NCBI GenBank assembly: GCA_007896885.1
Contig: VOIU01000019.1
Coordinates: 1 to 64,000 of the forward strand
Source: Bacteroidaceae bacterium HV4-6-C5C
GTDB lineage: Bacteria > Bacteroidota > Bacteroidia > Bacteroidales > Bacteroidaceae
DNA: 64,000 nt
Direction: 5' to 3'
How positions within the stretch are numbered: the stretch's first letter is position 1; every line of letters begins with the position of its first letter. The notes below the pieces were generated by a model, which made no database searches, was not told where the DNA came from, and saw nothing but the letters and a program-made list of their open reading frames with translations. Shown here one piece after another: positions 51,010 to 60,414 of this stretch. The translations under genes were made by a program, and so were the position numbers.

Positions 51010-52329
51010 TTATAAGTCTTTGAGCAATATTTCACTCGAATTTTTGTAATAATCTTCTTTTGCCTTCATCAAAACTTTCCATTCCCCGTTGAATACATTT
51101 TCCCGATCTATCTTGAAATCTTCCGAACCATGCGAATCCAATCTGTTTAGCAGGGTGGCGACATCTAATTTATTGATGTCCATGGATGGCTGATAAGCAA
51201 TGTCTTCACTCTTTTCGTCCACTACTGTTTCATGTATCAAGTTGATTTCTTGCAGTTCATAGAGTATTTGGTAAGTCAGGCGGATCGGTATCTGGCAATG
51301 TTCCGATATCATTTCAGCATTATAAGGCTCTTCGTTTTTTTCGAAACGTTTTGCAATGAGCGATAAAACCAAAATAGAAATAAAGTCGCGGTACCGGCGA
51401 CTTATATTCTGGGTATCTTTATCGAAACTGAAATTGTTGATGTTTTGTCCGGCATAAGTCAGTTCCACTCCAAAGAGGCAGATAGTCCATGAAGTCTGCA
51501 GCCAGAGTAAAAACAAAGGTAGAGCAGCAAAGCTACCGTAGATAGCATTATAATTTGATACCCATAACTGCCCGCTGATGTATAGATACTGAAAAGCCTG
51601 ATGTGCCGTGCCCGCAATGATTCCCGAAATAAAAGCATGTCGGAATTTAACTTTAGTATTAGGCATGAAAATATACAATCCGGTAAACATTAGCCAAGTC
51701 AGGGCAAAAGGAATCATGCGGATGAGGAACTTTAAAATAGGTGCTAGAAGAATAAAGTCTTCTAGATTTTTGAGTACGGTACTCATAAAGATAGAAAGAC
51801 CGGCCGACACCACAATGAGTATAGGCATCAAAAGAAACATCGAGAAGTAGTCGGTGATTTTCCGGTACATGCTCCGGGCTTTCTTCACTTGCCAGATTCT
51901 GTTGAATGTGATTTCTATACTGCCGATCAGGTTAAGTACCGTCCACAATAACATGATTAAACCCACTCCGATAAATACACCGTTTTTTGTCTGCGAAAGG
52001 TAGGACTCCACTAACTTAAGTATAACTTCGGTCGTTTCGCTGGGACCGCCGAATCCTGTACGTATCTGGGTTTCCATTAGATGATCGAACCCGAATCCTC
52101 TTGCTATGGCAAATATAATGGCTAAAATTGGAACGATGGCCAGCAATGTGCTGTAAGTTAATGCGGAAGCTTTGTTCATCAGTCGCTCGCTGATGAAGCG
52201 ATTGACTGCTAAATAAAAGGTTTTGATAATGGTATAGATGGAGAAAGTCCTGCTAGTGACTTCACTTTCCGTGATACGCCAAATGTCGTATGTCAGGAAT
52301 TTCCAAAGAGCGGCGATACGTTGACTCAT
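51010..52329 (-). CDS. YihY/BrkB-family inner-membrane protein
   Basis: 439 residues from the ATG at 52329 (MSQRIAALWKFLTYD); the earlier frame start at 52380 adds a leader without homology. Six or more membrane helices at about 42-70, 105-130, 150-180, 200-225, 240-255 and 275-300, with the family core MNKASALTYSTLLAIVPILA and WTVLNLIGSIEITFNRIW. The C-terminal third (about 315-439) is hydrophilic and winged-helix-like. Family once called ribonuclease BN by error; current members are transport-like membrane proteins of unknown role. Runs on the minus strand ahead of rnpB. Confidence 0.9.
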   Translation of the reverse strand: MSQRIAALWKFLTYDIWRITESEVTSRTFSIYTIIKTFYLAVNRFISERLMNKASALTYSTLLAIVPILAIIFAIARGFGFDHLMETQIRTGFGGPSETTEVILKLVESYLSQTKNGVFIGVGLIMLLWTVLNLIGSIEITFNRIWQVKKARSMYRKITDYFSMFLLMPILIVVSAGLSIFMSTVLKNLEDFILLAPILKFLIRMIPFALTWLMFTGLYIFMPNTKVKFRHAFISGIIAGTAHQAFQYLYISGQLWVSNYNAIYGSFAALPLFLLWLQTSWTICLFGVELTYAGQNINNFSFDKDTQNISRRYRDFISILVLSLIAKRFEKNEEPYNAEMISEHCQIPIRLTYQILYELQEINLIHETVVDEKSEDIAYQPSMDINKLDVATLLNRLDSHGSEDFKIDRENVFNGEWKVLMKAKEDYYKNSSEILLKDL

Positions 52330-52397
52330 AATTAAAGAATAATTATATATGAGTAATGAAGAGTAGGGGATGCTCTTCATCTCTTGGTTTTATATAA

Positions 52398-52764
52398 AAA
52401 AGCAGTCGGTCTGTAAGCCGGGTTCTGTTCCTTACCGATAAAGATAAGGTGTCTGTCATTTATCTGAACCGCATGTTACCATGAACGGCTTTAGCGGTCT
52501 ACCCTCCGGCATCGGGCGGGCAGCCCTCAAACGCCGGTATACATGACCTTACAACTCCTAAGACGCACAGCCCTTATGTCACCATAAGACTGGTGGGCTC
52601 TTACCCCACCTTCTCACCCTTACCTTTTCCGAAGATCAGGCGGTTATTTTCTTCTACGTTACTCTACCCTCGCGGACAGCTTTCTGTTAGGAAGTAGGAT
52701 GCCCTGTGTTGCCCGGACTTTCCTCATACGTCATTGACGCAAGCGACAGACCGACCAACTGCTA
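52398..52764 (-). ncRNA. rnpB: RNase P RNA (class A)
   Basis: On the minus strand the 5' end is AGTTGGTCGGTCTGTCGCTT with GAGGAAAGTCCGGGCAACAC (CR-I and P3/P4 region) and the 3' end is ACAGAACCCGGCTTACAGAC (CR-V), the two universal RNase P landmarks. The internal AGAGTAACGTAGAAG stretch is consistent with the specificity domain. A TATCTTTG -7 element lies 8 to 15 bases upstream (52772-52779). It processes the 5' ends of tRNA precursors. Confidence 0.97.
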
Positions 52765-52779
52765 ATGGGTGCAAAGATA

Positions 52780-53175
52780 CAATATTTTAGCTACATATTT
52801 AGTGACAACGGCATTGTATGCTATTTATTTCTTTTTTGCCTTTTCATTTTGACATTATTTCTTTAGTTAAAAAATAACAGAGACTTATTGACCGTTCAAT
52901 TCTTTTGTTATTCGGATTCGGCATTAAACTCTCTAATTAAACGCTTCATAACTAATGTTTGTTTTATTTCGGAATAAAGCCCACTGTTTCAGAGACACTA
53001 TTCTCGCTTTAATTTATAGTTTACGATTTGATGAGGCTTTCAACCTCGTGGTGTGTTCTTCGGGAAATTAGAATCTATAATTATCAAAATGCTTAAAATT
53101 GCTGAAAAAGTGTATCGCAAATAGAATAAATTTATAACTTTGCTAACACTAATAATCCCTAAATTCTTAAAGGCG
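52780..53175. other. AT-rich gap between rnpB and the endopeptidase gene
   Basis: About 395 bases with no ORF above background. TAACTTTG at 53135-53142 fits a -7 element for the next gene, 34 bases before its ATG, but no TTTG is placed well upstream. Nothing else recognisable. Confidence 0.4.
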
Positions 53176-54381
53176 ATGAAAAAAATGTTCCTTTTATTAT
53201 CCCTGCTCATATTTTTAAGTTCAAGTGCGATGGCTTTGGAAAATGGTGACAAAATTCTTCCAGCAAATATAACACAGTTGTCCGATAGCATTAAGCAAAT
53301 TTACGCTCCTGATAAGCGCGTGGCACTGTTTGATGTGGACTATACCGTAGGTGGACAGAATGTGATGGTGCGTGGAGTAACAACTGTGCCGGAAGCTAAA
53401 AAAGCTTTGATAGCCGGACTTACAAAAGCAAATTATAAAATAGTGGACTGCTTACAGGTTTTACCGGACAGCGAAGGGCTGAAAGGAAAAACTTATGGTA
53501 TTGTCAATTTGTCAGTCTGCAATATTCGTGTGGATGCCGACTTTTCTGCGGAAATGACAACTCAGGCTTTGCTCGGTATGCCGGTGAGGATTCTACAACG
53601 TAAAGGTTGGTACCGCATTCAGACTCCGGATAATTATATTGCCTGGGTCTATTCAACTGCAGTGTATCCTGTTACTGAACAAGAGTTGCATGCATGGAAC
53701 GTTGCCGAAAAGATTGTGGTGACTTCACATTACGGTTTTGTTTATTCCCGTCCTGATCAGAACTCGCAGCCGGTATCCGATGTCGTATCGGGAAACCGAT
53801 TGAAAATAAACGGAGAACAGGGGAACTTCTATAAAGTATCTTATCCAGACGGTCGTACAGGATATATTGCGAAATCCATTTCGATGCCCGAGAAAGAATG
53901 GCGAGCTGGTTTGAAACAAGATGCAGCGAGTATTATCAGCACTGCCCACACGCTGTTTGGTGTACCCTATCTTTGGGCGGGTACTTCTTCGAAAGGTGTC
54001 GATTGCAGCGGATTTATGCGTACGGTGTTATTTCTGCACGACATCATTATTCCGAGAGATGCTTCGCAGCAGGCTTATGTGGGTTCGCATATTGATATCG
54101 CCCCCGATTTCTCTAATCTCAAACCGGGCGATTTGATCTTCTTTGGCCGTAAAGCTACTGCCAGTCAGAAAGAACGGGTCGTTCACGTAGGAATGTATAT
54201 AGGTAACAAGCGTTTTATTCATTCACAGGGAAGCGTACACGTCAGCAGTTTTAATCCTTCCGACGAGCTTTATGATGAATATAATTTGGGGCGTTTACTC
54301 TTTGCCGTTCGCTTCCTCCCATATATCAATAAGCAGCCGTTGATTAACACGACGTTGACCAATTCTTATTATAGAAAATAA
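53176..54381 (+). CDS. NlpC/P60 gamma-D-glutamyl-diamino acid endopeptidase with SH3 domains
   Basis: 401 residues from the ATG at 53176, which follows AAAGGCG; signal peptide MKKMFLLLSLLIFLSSSAMA. Two SH3b-like domains (about 25-240) lead to a C40 peptidase domain with catalytic C277 (GVDCSGFM), H337 (VVHVGMYI) and H349 (FIHSQG). This is the architecture of Bacteroides and Bacillus YkfC, which cuts L-Ala-gamma-D-Glu from the diaminopimelate of peptides released from peptidoglycan. The dipeptide epimerase gene follows about 95 bases later, which is the expected next enzyme in the pathway. Confidence 0.92.
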   Translation: MKKMFLLLSLLIFLSSSAMALENGDKILPANITQLSDSIKQIYAPDKRVALFDVDYTVGGQNVMVRGVTTVPEAKKALIAGLTKANYKIVDCLQVLPDSEGLKGKTYGIVNLSVCNIRVDADFSAEMTTQALLGMPVRILQRKGWYRIQTPDNYIAWVYSTAVYPVTEQELHAWNVAEKIVVTSHYGFVYSRPDQNSQPVSDVVSGNRLKINGEQGNFYKVSYPDGRTGYIAKSISMPEKEWRAGLKQDAASIISTAHTLFGVPYLWAGTSSKGVDCSGFMRTVLFLHDIIIPRDASQQAYVGSHIDIAPDFSNLKPGDLIFFGRKATASQKERVVHVGMYIGNKRFIHSQGSVHVSSFNPSDELYDEYNLGRLLFAVRFLPYINKQPLINTTLTNSYYRK

Positions 54382-54475
54382 AAGCGACGAATAAACGAAG
54401 AGTGTAGTATTCTTGGTATGAAAAACTATTTAATTATGTGCTTCGACTTACGTTACAATACAAAAATCTGAATAT

Positions 54476-55645
54476 ATGCAGAACAGAAGAGATTTTCTGA
54501 AGACAGCAGCCTTGGCCGCTATCGGATCCGGTGTGGCAATCAATAATATGTTTGCCGGGAATGGCGGTTCACCTGCGCCTTTTTCAATTAATAAACAAGG
54601 AGCAACTCCAAAGATGAAACTTAATTTCTTTGCTTATGAATTGAAGTTGCGTCACGTATTTACCGTGGCGACTTTTTCGCGTAGCACTACTCCCGATGTT
54701 CAGGTTGAGATAGAATATGATGGTATTACAGGATATGGTGAAGCTTCCATGCCTCCATATTTGCAACATGAGTTGGGTACAGTGGATAGCGTATTGGCTT
54801 TCCTGAAGAGAGTTCAAGATACTATCGGGCAATTCTCAGATCCTTTTCAGTTGGAAGATATCCTGGCTTATGTGGATAAACTTTCGCCGGGCAATGCTGC
54901 GGCCAAAGCAGCTGTAGATATTGCTTTGCACGATCTGGTTGGTAAAATGTTGGGTGCACCTTGGTATAAAATTTGGGGACTGGATAAAGATAAAGCTCCG
55001 TCGACTACTTTTACTATCGGTATAGATACTCCGGATGTGGTTCGTGCTAAAACTAAGGAATGTGCCGATCAATTCAACATACTGAAAGTGAAGTTGGGGC
55101 GTGATAACGATAAAGAAATGATTGAAACAATCCGTTCCGTTACCAATTTGCCGATTGCCGTAGATGCAAATCAAGGTTGGACAGATAAGCATTATGCACT
55201 TGATATGATACATTGGTTGCACGATAAAGGCATTGTAATGGTGGAACAGCCTATGCCTAAAACGCAGCTGGACGATATTGCTTGGGTTACACAGCAAAGT
55301 CCTTTGCCTATCTTTGCAGACGAATCTTTGCAACGTCTGTCTGATGTGGTTGGCCTTAAGGGAGCTTTTACCGGAATAAATATCAAATTGATGAAATGCA
55401 CCGGTATGCGTGAAGCTTGGAAGATGCTCACGTTGGCCCGCTCGTTAGGGATGCGCGTAATGGTGGGGTGTATGACGGAAACTTCATGCGCCGTTTCTGC
55501 TGCCGCACAGCTTTCTCCGGCAGTCGACTTTGCCGATCTTGACGGTAATCTGCTGATTGCCAATGACCGTTTCCGTGGTATGGAAGTGGTGAAAGGTAAA
55601 ATAACCCTGCCTAATCTGCCGGGTGTGGGCATCATTAAACTGTAA
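54476..55645 (+). CDS. L-Ala-D/L-Glu dipeptide epimerase
   Basis: 389 residues with an N-terminal twin-arginine-like signal (RRDFLKTAALAAIGSG), so it may be exported folded. Enolase-superfamily epimerase: the KxK acid/base pair is in ILKVKLGRD, metal ligands D/E/D in AVDANQGW, MVEQPMP and FADESLQ, the second general base Lys in GINIKLMK, and the C-terminal DLDG box in DFADLDGNLL that selects acidic dipeptides. It isomerises L-Ala-D-Glu to L-Ala-L-Glu after the upstream endopeptidase. Similar Bacteroides enzymes are known. Confidence 0.92.
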   Translation: MQNRRDFLKTAALAAIGSGVAINNMFAGNGGSPAPFSINKQGATPKMKLNFFAYELKLRHVFTVATFSRSTTPDVQVEIEYDGITGYGEASMPPYLQHELGTVDSVLAFLKRVQDTIGQFSDPFQLEDILAYVDKLSPGNAAAKAAVDIALHDLVGKMLGAPWYKIWGLDKDKAPSTTFTIGIDTPDVVRAKTKECADQFNILKVKLGRDNDKEMIETIRSVTNLPIAVDANQGWTDKHYALDMIHWLHDKGIVMVEQPMPKTQLDDIAWVTQQSPLPIFADESLQRLSDVVGLKGAFTGINIKLMKCTGMREAWKMLTLARSLGMRVMVGCMTETSCAVSAAAQLSPAVDFADLDGNLLIANDRFRGMEVVKGKITLPNLPGVGIIKL

Positions 55646-55699
55646 GACTCTTCTTACAGCGACATTGCGGAATAAGTAATCGACTAAAGCTAACTCATT

Positions 55700-57034
55700 A
55701 TGAAAAGACTGGTTTATTTATTTGTGTTCTTTCTGGGCCTTTCGGCTTGTTCCACCAAACCGGTGACGAAACCTTATAAATGGGAAGATGATTTGCATCA
55801 ACGTTTGCTTAATGATTTTTGCCTCACAGAGTCGCAAGTGAAAGATTATATTCGTAAGTATATCCCCGACGTGACTGATGAGCAAATGCAAAAATGGGAA
55901 GCTTCGGGAGCATTGGAGTGTATGACGCTGGATGGCGAGAAACGTTTTTTTCGTAATTCCGGTCCTAATTTATTTCGCGTTGACACCACTTGCAATAATA
56001 TAAAAGTAGCAAAAGAGGGTAATGTGTCTAGTGGAAGTGAGAAGGTGAATATGGATAACCTTCCCGAAATAATTACGGCGGTGAAGAGTAGCCAAAATTC
56101 GATTGCCGCTCCTAAACGTATGCGGATAACCTATACGCTGACAGTTGATAGCAATGCCGTACCCGCCGGAAAAATTATTCGTTGCTGGTTACCTTATCCG
56201 CGCACCGATGTTGCCCGTCAAAAAGATGTGAAGTTTATCTCTGCAAGCGAACCGCAATATACCTTTTCTCCAAGAGATTGCATGCATAGTACACTCTACA
56301 TGGAGAAGCAGGCTCGATATAATGAGCCTACTGTCTTTTCGGAAACATTTGAATATACATCTTGTGGTGAATGGCATCCTGTTAAGCCTGAAGATATACA
56401 ACCTTATGATACCACTTCTGTGTTATATAAACAATATACTTCACCACGCGAGAAACATATCGTCTTCTCCCCGAGGCTACGTCAGTTGGCTGCACGTCTT
56501 ACGGTCGGTGAGAAGAATCCCTATTTGAAAGCTCAGCGTATTTTCCGTTGGGTGAACGATCACTTTCCATGGGCATCGGCTCGTGAATATTCTACGATTG
56601 AAAATATTCCCGAATATGTGCTGGATAATCATCATGGCGATTGTGGACAAGTAAGCCTGCTCTTTATCACACTTTGCCGTATTAGTGGCATTCCTGCCCA
56701 TTTTCAAAGTGGTTTTATGATGCATCCCCGTGCATGGAATCTCCACGATTGGGCTGAAGTCTATTTTGAAGGTGTGGGTTGGATACCGGTCGATCAATCA
56801 TTCGGCGTACCAACGTTTGCCCGCAATGCTGATGAAGAGTATTTCTTCTTTGGTGGCATTGATTCGTGGCGTATGGTGGTGAATAATGATTACGGCATGC
56901 CGTTGGTTCCTGCAAAAAAGTATCCGCGTAGCGAAACGGTTGATTTCCAACGTGGAGAAGTGGAGTGGGATGGGGGTAATATTTACTTCCCCAAATGGAA
57001 TTATCACATGGATATAGAGTACTTAAATTACTGA
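55700..57034 (+). CDS. Transglutaminase-like lipoprotein
   Basis: 444 residues with lipoprotein signal MKRLVYLFVFFLGLSAC (lipid Cys 17). The N-terminal third is unassigned with a signature DVTDEQMQKWEASGALE; the C-terminal half is a transglutaminase/peptide-N-glycanase core with catalytic C315 (HHGDCGQVSLL), H349 (NLHDWAEVYF) and D365 (IPVDQSFG). These enzymes can be proteases or amidohydrolases. It is anchored to an envelope membrane and stands between the muropeptide enzymes and htrA, so a role in processing peptides in the envelope fits. Confidence 0.86.
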   Translation: MKRLVYLFVFFLGLSACSTKPVTKPYKWEDDLHQRLLNDFCLTESQVKDYIRKYIPDVTDEQMQKWEASGALECMTLDGEKRFFRNSGPNLFRVDTTCNNIKVAKEGNVSSGSEKVNMDNLPEIITAVKSSQNSIAAPKRMRITYTLTVDSNAVPAGKIIRCWLPYPRTDVARQKDVKFISASEPQYTFSPRDCMHSTLYMEKQARYNEPTVFSETFEYTSCGEWHPVKPEDIQPYDTTSVLYKQYTSPREKHIVFSPRLRQLAARLTVGEKNPYLKAQRIFRWVNDHFPWASAREYSTIENIPEYVLDNHHGDCGQVSLLFITLCRISGIPAHFQSGFMMHPRAWNLHDWAEVYFEGVGWIPVDQSFGVPTFARNADEEYFFFGGIDSWRMVVNNDYGMPLVPAKKYPRSETVDFQRGEVEWDGGNIYFPKWNYHMDIEYLNY

Positions 57035-57220
57035 CAGTTCGTACAAAAATGTAAAATTGTCACACTCTGCCGTTAATCGCTGTTAAGCCCCGGATATTCA
57101 CTGTTAAAAGAGAACAAAAAAACATGACATGCAGAATAACAGAACAGTTTTTGTCGTTATTTTAACTCCACAATGTTAAATCAATCTTGAATATTAACAG
57201 TTTAAAAAGACTAAAATAGT

Positions 57221-58750
57221 ATGAAACAGACAACGAAAAACATTCTTGGAGTCGCTGCTATTGTGCTCCTTAGTTCGGGAGTAGGAGGATTCACAGCTTA
57301 TAGAGTATTGCAGAAAGCAAGACCGGCTGCATTCAGTGAATTGTTTCAGCAAAATCCCGACAACATGCGTTTGGCTGCCTATGGCACACCGGCACAACCG
57401 GTCGATTTAACTCAGGCTGCCGAGGCTTCCATTCATGCGGTAGTACACATTAAAGCAACTCAGTTGAGTAAGACACAAACCGTGCAAGATATGCCGGATA
57501 TCTTCGACTTCTTTTTCGGTGATGGTCGTGGAGGTCAGCAACGTCAGATACAAAGCCAACCTCGCGTAGGATTCGGTTCGGGAGTTATTATATCTAAAGA
57601 CGGTTACATCGTTACCAACAATCACGTTGTTGATGGTGCGGATGAATTGAGTGTGAAACTAAATGATGGTCGTGAGTTGCAAGCTCGCGTTATAGGAACC
57701 GATCAGAGCACGGACTTGGCATTAATAAAAGTGCAGGGAGATGATTTTCCTACTATTCCCGTGGCTAACTCTGATGATTTGAAAGTTGGAGAATGGGTTT
57801 TGGCTGTAGGTAATCCATTTAATTTAAGTTCTACTGTGACTGCCGGCATTGTCAGTGCAAAGGCACGTTCAATAGGTCCTGCCACCGCCGATGGTAAAGC
57901 GGCAGATATACAGTCGTTCATTCAGACTGATGCTGCAATCAATCAGGGAAATAGTGGTGGAGCTTTGGTAAATGCCCGTGGAGAATTAGTGGGTATAAAT
58001 GCCATGTTATATTCACCTACAGGTGCGTATAGTGGGTATGGTTTTGCTATTCCATCCAATATCATGACTAAAGTTATTTCGGACTTGAGGCAATACGGTA
58101 CAGTGCAACGTGCATTGCTTGGTATAAAGGGCGGAACATTGGGCACAGACCTTCAATTGGATGATAAGGTCAATCAGGAGATGAAAGACAAGATTGATAA
58201 GTTGGGAGTAAAAGAAGGCGTTCTTGTTGCTGAGGTTGTTGAAAATGGCGCTTCTGCCGGAAAACTGAAAGTAGATGATGTTATCGTAGGTGTCAATGGT
58301 AAAAAAGTTCATCAATTCTCCGATCTGCAGGAAGCTCTTTCACAATATCGGCCCGGTGATACTGTAAAGGTTAAAGTTATTCGCAATAAGAAAGAAGAAG
58401 AGGTTAGCATCACACTGAAAAATGAACAGGGAAACACTAAAGTCGTGAAAGAAGCTGGTATGGATATACTTGGAGCAGCTTTCCGTCCTGTACCCGAAGA
58501 CTTGAAAAAACAGCTCAACTTAGGTTATGGTTTACAAGTGAGTGGTGTGAACGGTGGTAAAATGTCGGAAGCCGGCATACGTAAAGGTTTTATTATTCTG
58601 AAAGCGAATAATACCGTAATGAATACGGTCGACGATTTAAATAATGTGATGAAGGCGGCAGTGAAGTCTCCTGATCAGGTTCTCTTCCTCACAGGGGTTT
58701 TCCCATCCGGTAAACGTGCTAATTATGCGGTTGATTTATCGCAGGAATAG
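57221..58750 (+). CDS. htrA: HtrA/DegP-type periplasmic serine protease
   Basis: 509 residues. N-terminal helix ILGVAAIVLLSSGVGGFTAY is a signal or membrane anchor. The trypsin-like domain has an intact triad H135 (TNNHVVDG), D165 (STDLALIKV) and S245 (NQGNSGGALV), with the LA-loop region FFFGDGRGGQQRQ. Two PDZ domains follow (about 290-395 and 405-500). DegP-type proteases degrade and chaperone misfolded envelope proteins. A terminator separates it from rpoD. Confidence 0.96.
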   Translation: MKQTTKNILGVAAIVLLSSGVGGFTAYRVLQKARPAAFSELFQQNPDNMRLAAYGTPAQPVDLTQAAEASIHAVVHIKATQLSKTQTVQDMPDIFDFFFGDGRGGQQRQIQSQPRVGFGSGVIISKDGYIVTNNHVVDGADELSVKLNDGRELQARVIGTDQSTDLALIKVQGDDFPTIPVANSDDLKVGEWVLAVGNPFNLSSTVTAGIVSAKARSIGPATADGKAADIQSFIQTDAAINQGNSGGALVNARGELVGINAMLYSPTGAYSGYGFAIPSNIMTKVISDLRQYGTVQRALLGIKGGTLGTDLQLDDKVNQEMKDKIDKLGVKEGVLVAEVVENGASAGKLKVDDVIVGVNGKKVHQFSDLQEALSQYRPGDTVKVKVIRNKKEEEVSITLKNEQGNTKVVKEAGMDILGAAFRPVPEDLKKQLNLGYGLQVSGVNGGKMSEAGIRKGFIILKANNTVMNTVDDLNNVMKAAVKSPDQVLFLTGVFPSGKRANYAVDLSQE

Positions 58751-58800
58751 GATATATTTTTTAAGGTAAATAGGCTGTTTTTGCAAACAAAACAGAAAAA

Positions 58801-58838
58801 AGAATGCCGGTATCTAACATATCGGCATTCTCTTTGTT
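58801..58838 (+). terminator. Terminator of htrA
   Basis: GAATGCCG at 58802-58809 pairs with CGGCATTC at 58823-58830 with further pairing in the loop, followed by TCTTTGTT. Confidence 0.8.
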
Positions 58839-58883
58839 ATTACTTTGTAAAGAGTATTATGATGATAAAAAGTTCCTTGAATA

Positions 58884-58916
58884 TTGCTTATAAGCCAATA
58901 TTTTATAGTAACTTTG
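58884..58916 (+). promoter_or_regulatory. Promoter of rpoD
   Basis: TAACTTTG at 58909-58916 (-7) with TTG at 58884-58886 22 bases upstream, 26 bases before the rpoD ATG. So the leader is short. Confidence 0.6.
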
Positions 58917-58941
58917 CAACCCAAATTTGTTTTAAAGAAGA

Positions 58942-59802
58942 ATGAGACAATTAAAAATTACCAAAAGTATCACAAACAGAGAGAGTGCTTCTCTTGACAA
59001 GTATTTGCAGGAAATAGGTCGCGAAGATCTCATTACTGTTGAAGAGGAAGTTGAACTCGCTCAGCGCATCCGTAAGGGTGACCGTGTTGCATTGGAGAAA
59101 TTGACACGTGCCAATCTACGTTTCGTTGTATCTGTAGCCAAACAGTATCAAAATCAGGGTTTGAGTTTGCCGGACTTAATTAATGAAGGCAATTTAGGAC
59201 TGATCAAGGCTGCCGAAAAGTTCGATGAAACACGTGGTTTCAAATTCATCAGTTATGCAGTGTGGTGGATACGCCAGTCCATTCTCCAGGCTTTGGCAGA
59301 ACAGTCACGAATTGTACGTCTTCCGTTGAACCAGGTAGGCTCACTGAATAAAATCAGTAAGGCTTTCTCTAAATTTGAACAGGAAAACGAACGTCGTCCT
59401 TCTCCCGAAGAGTTGGCAGATGAATTGGAAATCCCTGTTGATAAAATCTCCGATACATTGAAGGTGTCAGGTCGCCATATTTCGGTAGACGCTCCTTTTG
59501 TTGAGGGGGAAGACAACAGCCTGTTGGATGTGTTGGTGAATGATGATTCTCCTATGGCGGATCGCTCTCTTGTGAACGAGTCTCTTGCGAGGGAAATTGA
59601 TAGAGCTCTTTCTACGCTAACCGATAGGGAAAAAGACATTATTCAGATGTTTTTTGGTATCGGACAACAAGAAATGACATTGGAAGAAATCGGCGACAAA
59701 TTCGGACTTACACGTGAACGTGTGCGCCAGATTAAAGAAAAAGCAATAAGAAGATTAAGGCAAAGTAATCGTAGCAAATTGCTCAAGACTTATTTGGGAT
59801 AA
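58942..59802 (+). CDS. rpoD: Primary RNA polymerase sigma factor RpoD/SigA
   Basis: 286 residues, the short Bacteroidetes form with no region 1.1 and no long insert. Region 1.2 [15 protein letters not shown]; region 2 [38 protein letters not shown] and [19 protein letters not shown]; region 3 [14 protein letters not shown]; region 4 helix-turn-helix [20 protein letters not shown]. It directs transcription from TTTG/TAnnTTTG promoters like those assigned here. Genes in B. thetaiotaomicron with the same neighbours support this as the housekeeping sigma. Confidence 0.97.
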   Translation: MRQLKITKSITNRESASLDKYLQEIGREDLITVEEEVELAQRIRKGDRVALEKLTRANLRFVVSVAKQYQNQGLSLPDLINEGNLGLIKAAEKFDETRGFKFISYAVWWIRQSILQALAEQSRIVRLPLNQVGSLNKISKAFSKFEQENERRPSPEELADELEIPVDKISDTLKVSGRHISVDAPFVEGEDNSLLDVLVNDDSPMADRSLVNESLAREIDRALSTLTDREKDIIQMFFGIGQQEMTLEEIGDKFGLTRERVRQIKEKAIRRLRQSNRSKLLKTYLG

Positions 59803-59840
59803 ATAAGGCGTATCAATTTCCGACAAATTCAAAGAAATTA

Positions 59841-59879
59841 AAAACCAGTGGTCAAAACTTTGACCGCCGGTTTTTTTTG
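59841..59879 (+). terminator. Terminator of rpoD
   Basis: AAAACC...GGTCAAA-AC-TTTGACC...GGTTTTTTTT, two stacked stems with a small internal loop and T8. The T-tract and the TTTG of the stem also serve as upstream elements of the next gene. Confidence 0.8.
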
Positions 59880-59888
59880 TTACCTTTG
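59859..59888 (+). promoter_or_regulatory. Promoter overlapping the rpoD terminator
   Basis: TTTG at 59859-59862, 18 bases, TACCTTTG at 59881-59888; the -33 element is inside the GGTCAAAACTTTGACC palindrome that forms the terminator stem. ATG of the next gene is 26 bases downstream of the -7. Confidence 0.65.
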
Positions 59889-59913
59889 CGCGAACTACAA
59901 ATGAATAAGAAAA

Positions 59914-60327
59914 ATGAAATACGTTCGGATTTTTTTTGCTGTTACTCTAGTCTTTTCACTTTGTTCAGCCTTCTCATTGAAAGCAAAAGAAAAGAATAAG
60001 GACAAAGCTGTTTACGCTTTTGGCGTAGCAGCGTCTTTTAATGACACAGTGGTATATTATACTGCTATTCAAAAACTAGATAGTGTAGAACTTAAAAAAG
60101 GACTCTTGCCTAAACGTGAGCAGTATACTTATCAATTGAAAGAATATTTGAACTATGAGTTGAAGAGTCCGGATTATACTTGTATGATTTATTTTTCTGA
60201 AAGTAAGAGCCAGTTGGAGAAGGAAGAATCTAAGCTGAAGAGTAAATATAAACAGCGCAAGTCTTTTTCATTGGTTCCAATAGCTCCTGAAGCTTTTGCT
60301 TTTAAATATCCAAAGAGTAACGAGTAG
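59914..60327 (+). CDS. Small exported protein of unknown function
   Basis: 137 residues with a signal peptide (MKYVRIFFAVTLVFSLCSAF), cleaved near SLKA. The mature part is basic and contains KAVYAFGVAASFNDTVVYYT, a run of Lys/Glu, and ends with EAFAFKYPKSNE. No domain recognised. It sits alone between rpoD and the protease with its own consensus promoter. Confidence 0.7.
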   Translation: MKYVRIFFAVTLVFSLCSAFSLKAKEKNKDKAVYAFGVAASFNDTVVYYTAIQKLDSVELKKGLLPKREQYTYQLKEYLNYELKSPDYTCMIYFSESKSQLEKEESKLKSKYKQRKSFSLVPIAPEAFAFKYPKSNE

Positions 60328-60414
60328 GCGGGATTGCATAACTACTCTATAATGAATGACATAATAAACAATTTTATTGTATTTTCTGTTTAGAAACTAA
60401 CTAGCTATACTTTT

